NCBI GenBank assembly: GCA_008638375.1
Contig: CM018052.1
Span: forward strand, 33,182,726 to 33,246,725
Reading direction: 5' to 3'
DNA from: Nyssa sinensis
Taxonomy: Eukaryota; Streptophyta; Magnoliopsida; Cornales; Nyssaceae
DNA: 64,000 nucleotides
This document shows positions 63,021 through 64,000 of this stretch, in pieces (the first letter of the stretch is position 1; each line of letters begins with the position of its first letter). The position numbers and the translations under genes are program-made. Below the pieces are notes generated by a model. The model ran no database searches. It had not been told where the DNA came from and worked only from the letters and a program-made list of their open reading frames with translations.

Positions 63021-63363
63021 CACAACACACACACACATGCACGTGACACACACACACATGCACTGTTCATCCCTATATATATATATATATATATTCATTT
63101 ATCATTTAAACATATATATATATATATATATACACACATGCATATTTGGTCACACATACACATACACATCTTTCCTCTTCTTTGTTTTTTGTCATTATTA
63201 TTATTATTATTATATTTTATAATTATCCTCATAATTTATATTACATATAACTAATATTCAATTTAATAAATTAATTATGTTAAATTAATTTATTTTACAC
63301 TCATTTTCCATAGCCTCGTAAAACGTGCTTTATTACCCGGCATTCCCGGGTCGGGGTATTACA

Positions 63364-63465
63364 AATTATAGTTTGTTTGCCAATTGACTTTAGTTGATAG
63401 ATCTGATTCACACAATTTTTTTGAATTTACCGAGCCAACAGTAAATAAATTGTCGAGAAAAATAA
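63364..63465. repeat. Segmental duplication, copy B, last part
   Basis: Resumes copy A sequence at AATTATAGTTTGTTTGCC (copy A 37988) and runs to AAATTGTCGAGAAAAATAA (copy A about 38095). Confidence 0.82.
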
Positions 63466-63469
63466 CAAC

Positions 63470-64000
63470 AGTTGAAAAACCCATCAGTTGAATAATTAAG
63501 AAATTTCAGTGAAAAGAAAATTTGATTGTAAAAGATATTTTGCTAGGCTTTTAATGCCATCTCTCTCTTCTTATTTAGAAAAATTGAAAAACCCATCAGT
63601 TGAAAAACCCATATTGCAACAAAATTCTATGCACCCAATTGAGCATTTATTGGATGATGGTCTCTGGGGACCTGGTTCATGAATCACACGGATAGCCACA
63701 TTAATAACAACATCATTTAATAATTGAAACTTTGTGTTGCGATCTCTGAATATTTTTTTATTTTGATAATTTCATTTTGTCATTCATATTGGTCGCTCAA
63801 TTTTTTTAAAAAGTATAAATTTGTGCCGATTATTAACCGTTAGAATTTAAAAAATAAGTATAATGAATAAGATTTAGTTTAATATGTAGACTCAAAATAT
63901 ATCGTAATGAATTGAAAAAGAAAAAAGAAAAAAGGAAGATTCTAAGATGCTATGCTGTTTTGCACAAGTGCCATTGAAATTAGATTCCTCTGGTTCACGT
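63470..64000. repeat. Segmental duplication, copy C (partial, runs off the window)
   Basis: From 63496 to the window end it follows copy A 36208-36723 closely, including GGATAGCCACATTAATAACA where A has GGATAGCCACATCAATAACA. It is closer to A than to B. Confidence 0.82.

Larger units (their letters stand above)
59213..63363. mobile_element. 4.15-kb LTR-like insertion with 5-bp target duplication
   Basis: Begins TGTCACGACCCG and ends CGGGGTATTACA (TG...CA). It is flanked by AATTA on both sides (59208-59212 and 63364-63368). Copy A has the uninterrupted site (GACGAATTATAGTTTG at about 37987). No second LTR, primer site, gag or pol was found inside, so a solo copy of a very long LTR is the best reading. 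Direction is undetermined. It is distinctly less AT-rich than the spacer. Confidence 0.72.

Noticed and set aside
62959..63222. 87-codon frame of Tyr-Ile repeats
   Set aside because: Produced by (TA)n and (CA)n microsatellites.
59213..63363. A complete autonomous retrotransposon
   Set aside because: No internal pair of LTRs, primer site or gag-pol text was seen. With a single TG...CA unit and one target duplication, a solo long LTR explains it better.

Overview
The window is nuclear DNA of a flowering plant, most likely a eudicot and possibly a woody one. This rests on spliced genes with short GT-AG introns, a plant eIF4B-related gene, TPS-b type terpene synthases, and L1-like, Copia, hAT, TRIM and long-LTR elements of plant type in AT-rich spacers. 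No species can be named from the sequence alone.

Layout. (1) 19-14646, minus strand: a complete six-exon gene for an eIF4B-related protein of 653 residues. Its 11.7-kb third intron holds a decayed LINE, a foldback-type repeat, fragments of a PPR gene and a receptor-kinase gene lying back to back, and a tandem repeat block. (2) 14.9-20.7 kb: intergenic, with a 201-bp-period tandem array of a TRIM retroelement (tiny LTR element) and a solo LTR with target-site duplication. (3) 20753-31428, minus: a broken terpene synthase gene (TPS1). A Copia element sits in exon 3, a hAT relic sits in that element's 3' LTR, exon 5 has a 1-base deletion, and intron 6 holds an older Copia remnant. (4) 32.6-38.1 kb: spacer copy A of a segmental duplication. 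(5) 38497-41387, minus: an intact seven-exon terpene synthase of 568 residues (TPS2), closest in my reading to cytosolic alpha-farnesene synthases of clade TPS-b. (6) 41570-47457: a young LTR element with no gag-pol of its own, whose inside carries fragments of at least three unrelated host genes (an LRR of an NB-LRR type, a GH3 beta-glucosidase, and a RINGv/DUF3675 membrane protein). (7) 47.5-52.1 kb: AT-rich spacer with a long hairpin. (8) 52.1-64.0 kb: spacer copy B, interrupted by a 4.15-kb TG...CA insertion with 5-bp target duplication, followed by the start of a third spacer copy C.

How it fits together. The unit [TPS gene + about 5.5-kb spacer] has been duplicated in tandem. One gene copy stayed open and one was destroyed. 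The third partial spacer copy at the right edge predicts another TPS copy just beyond the window. Most of the rest is layered transposon history, and the layers can be ordered by nesting, target duplications and LTR divergence.
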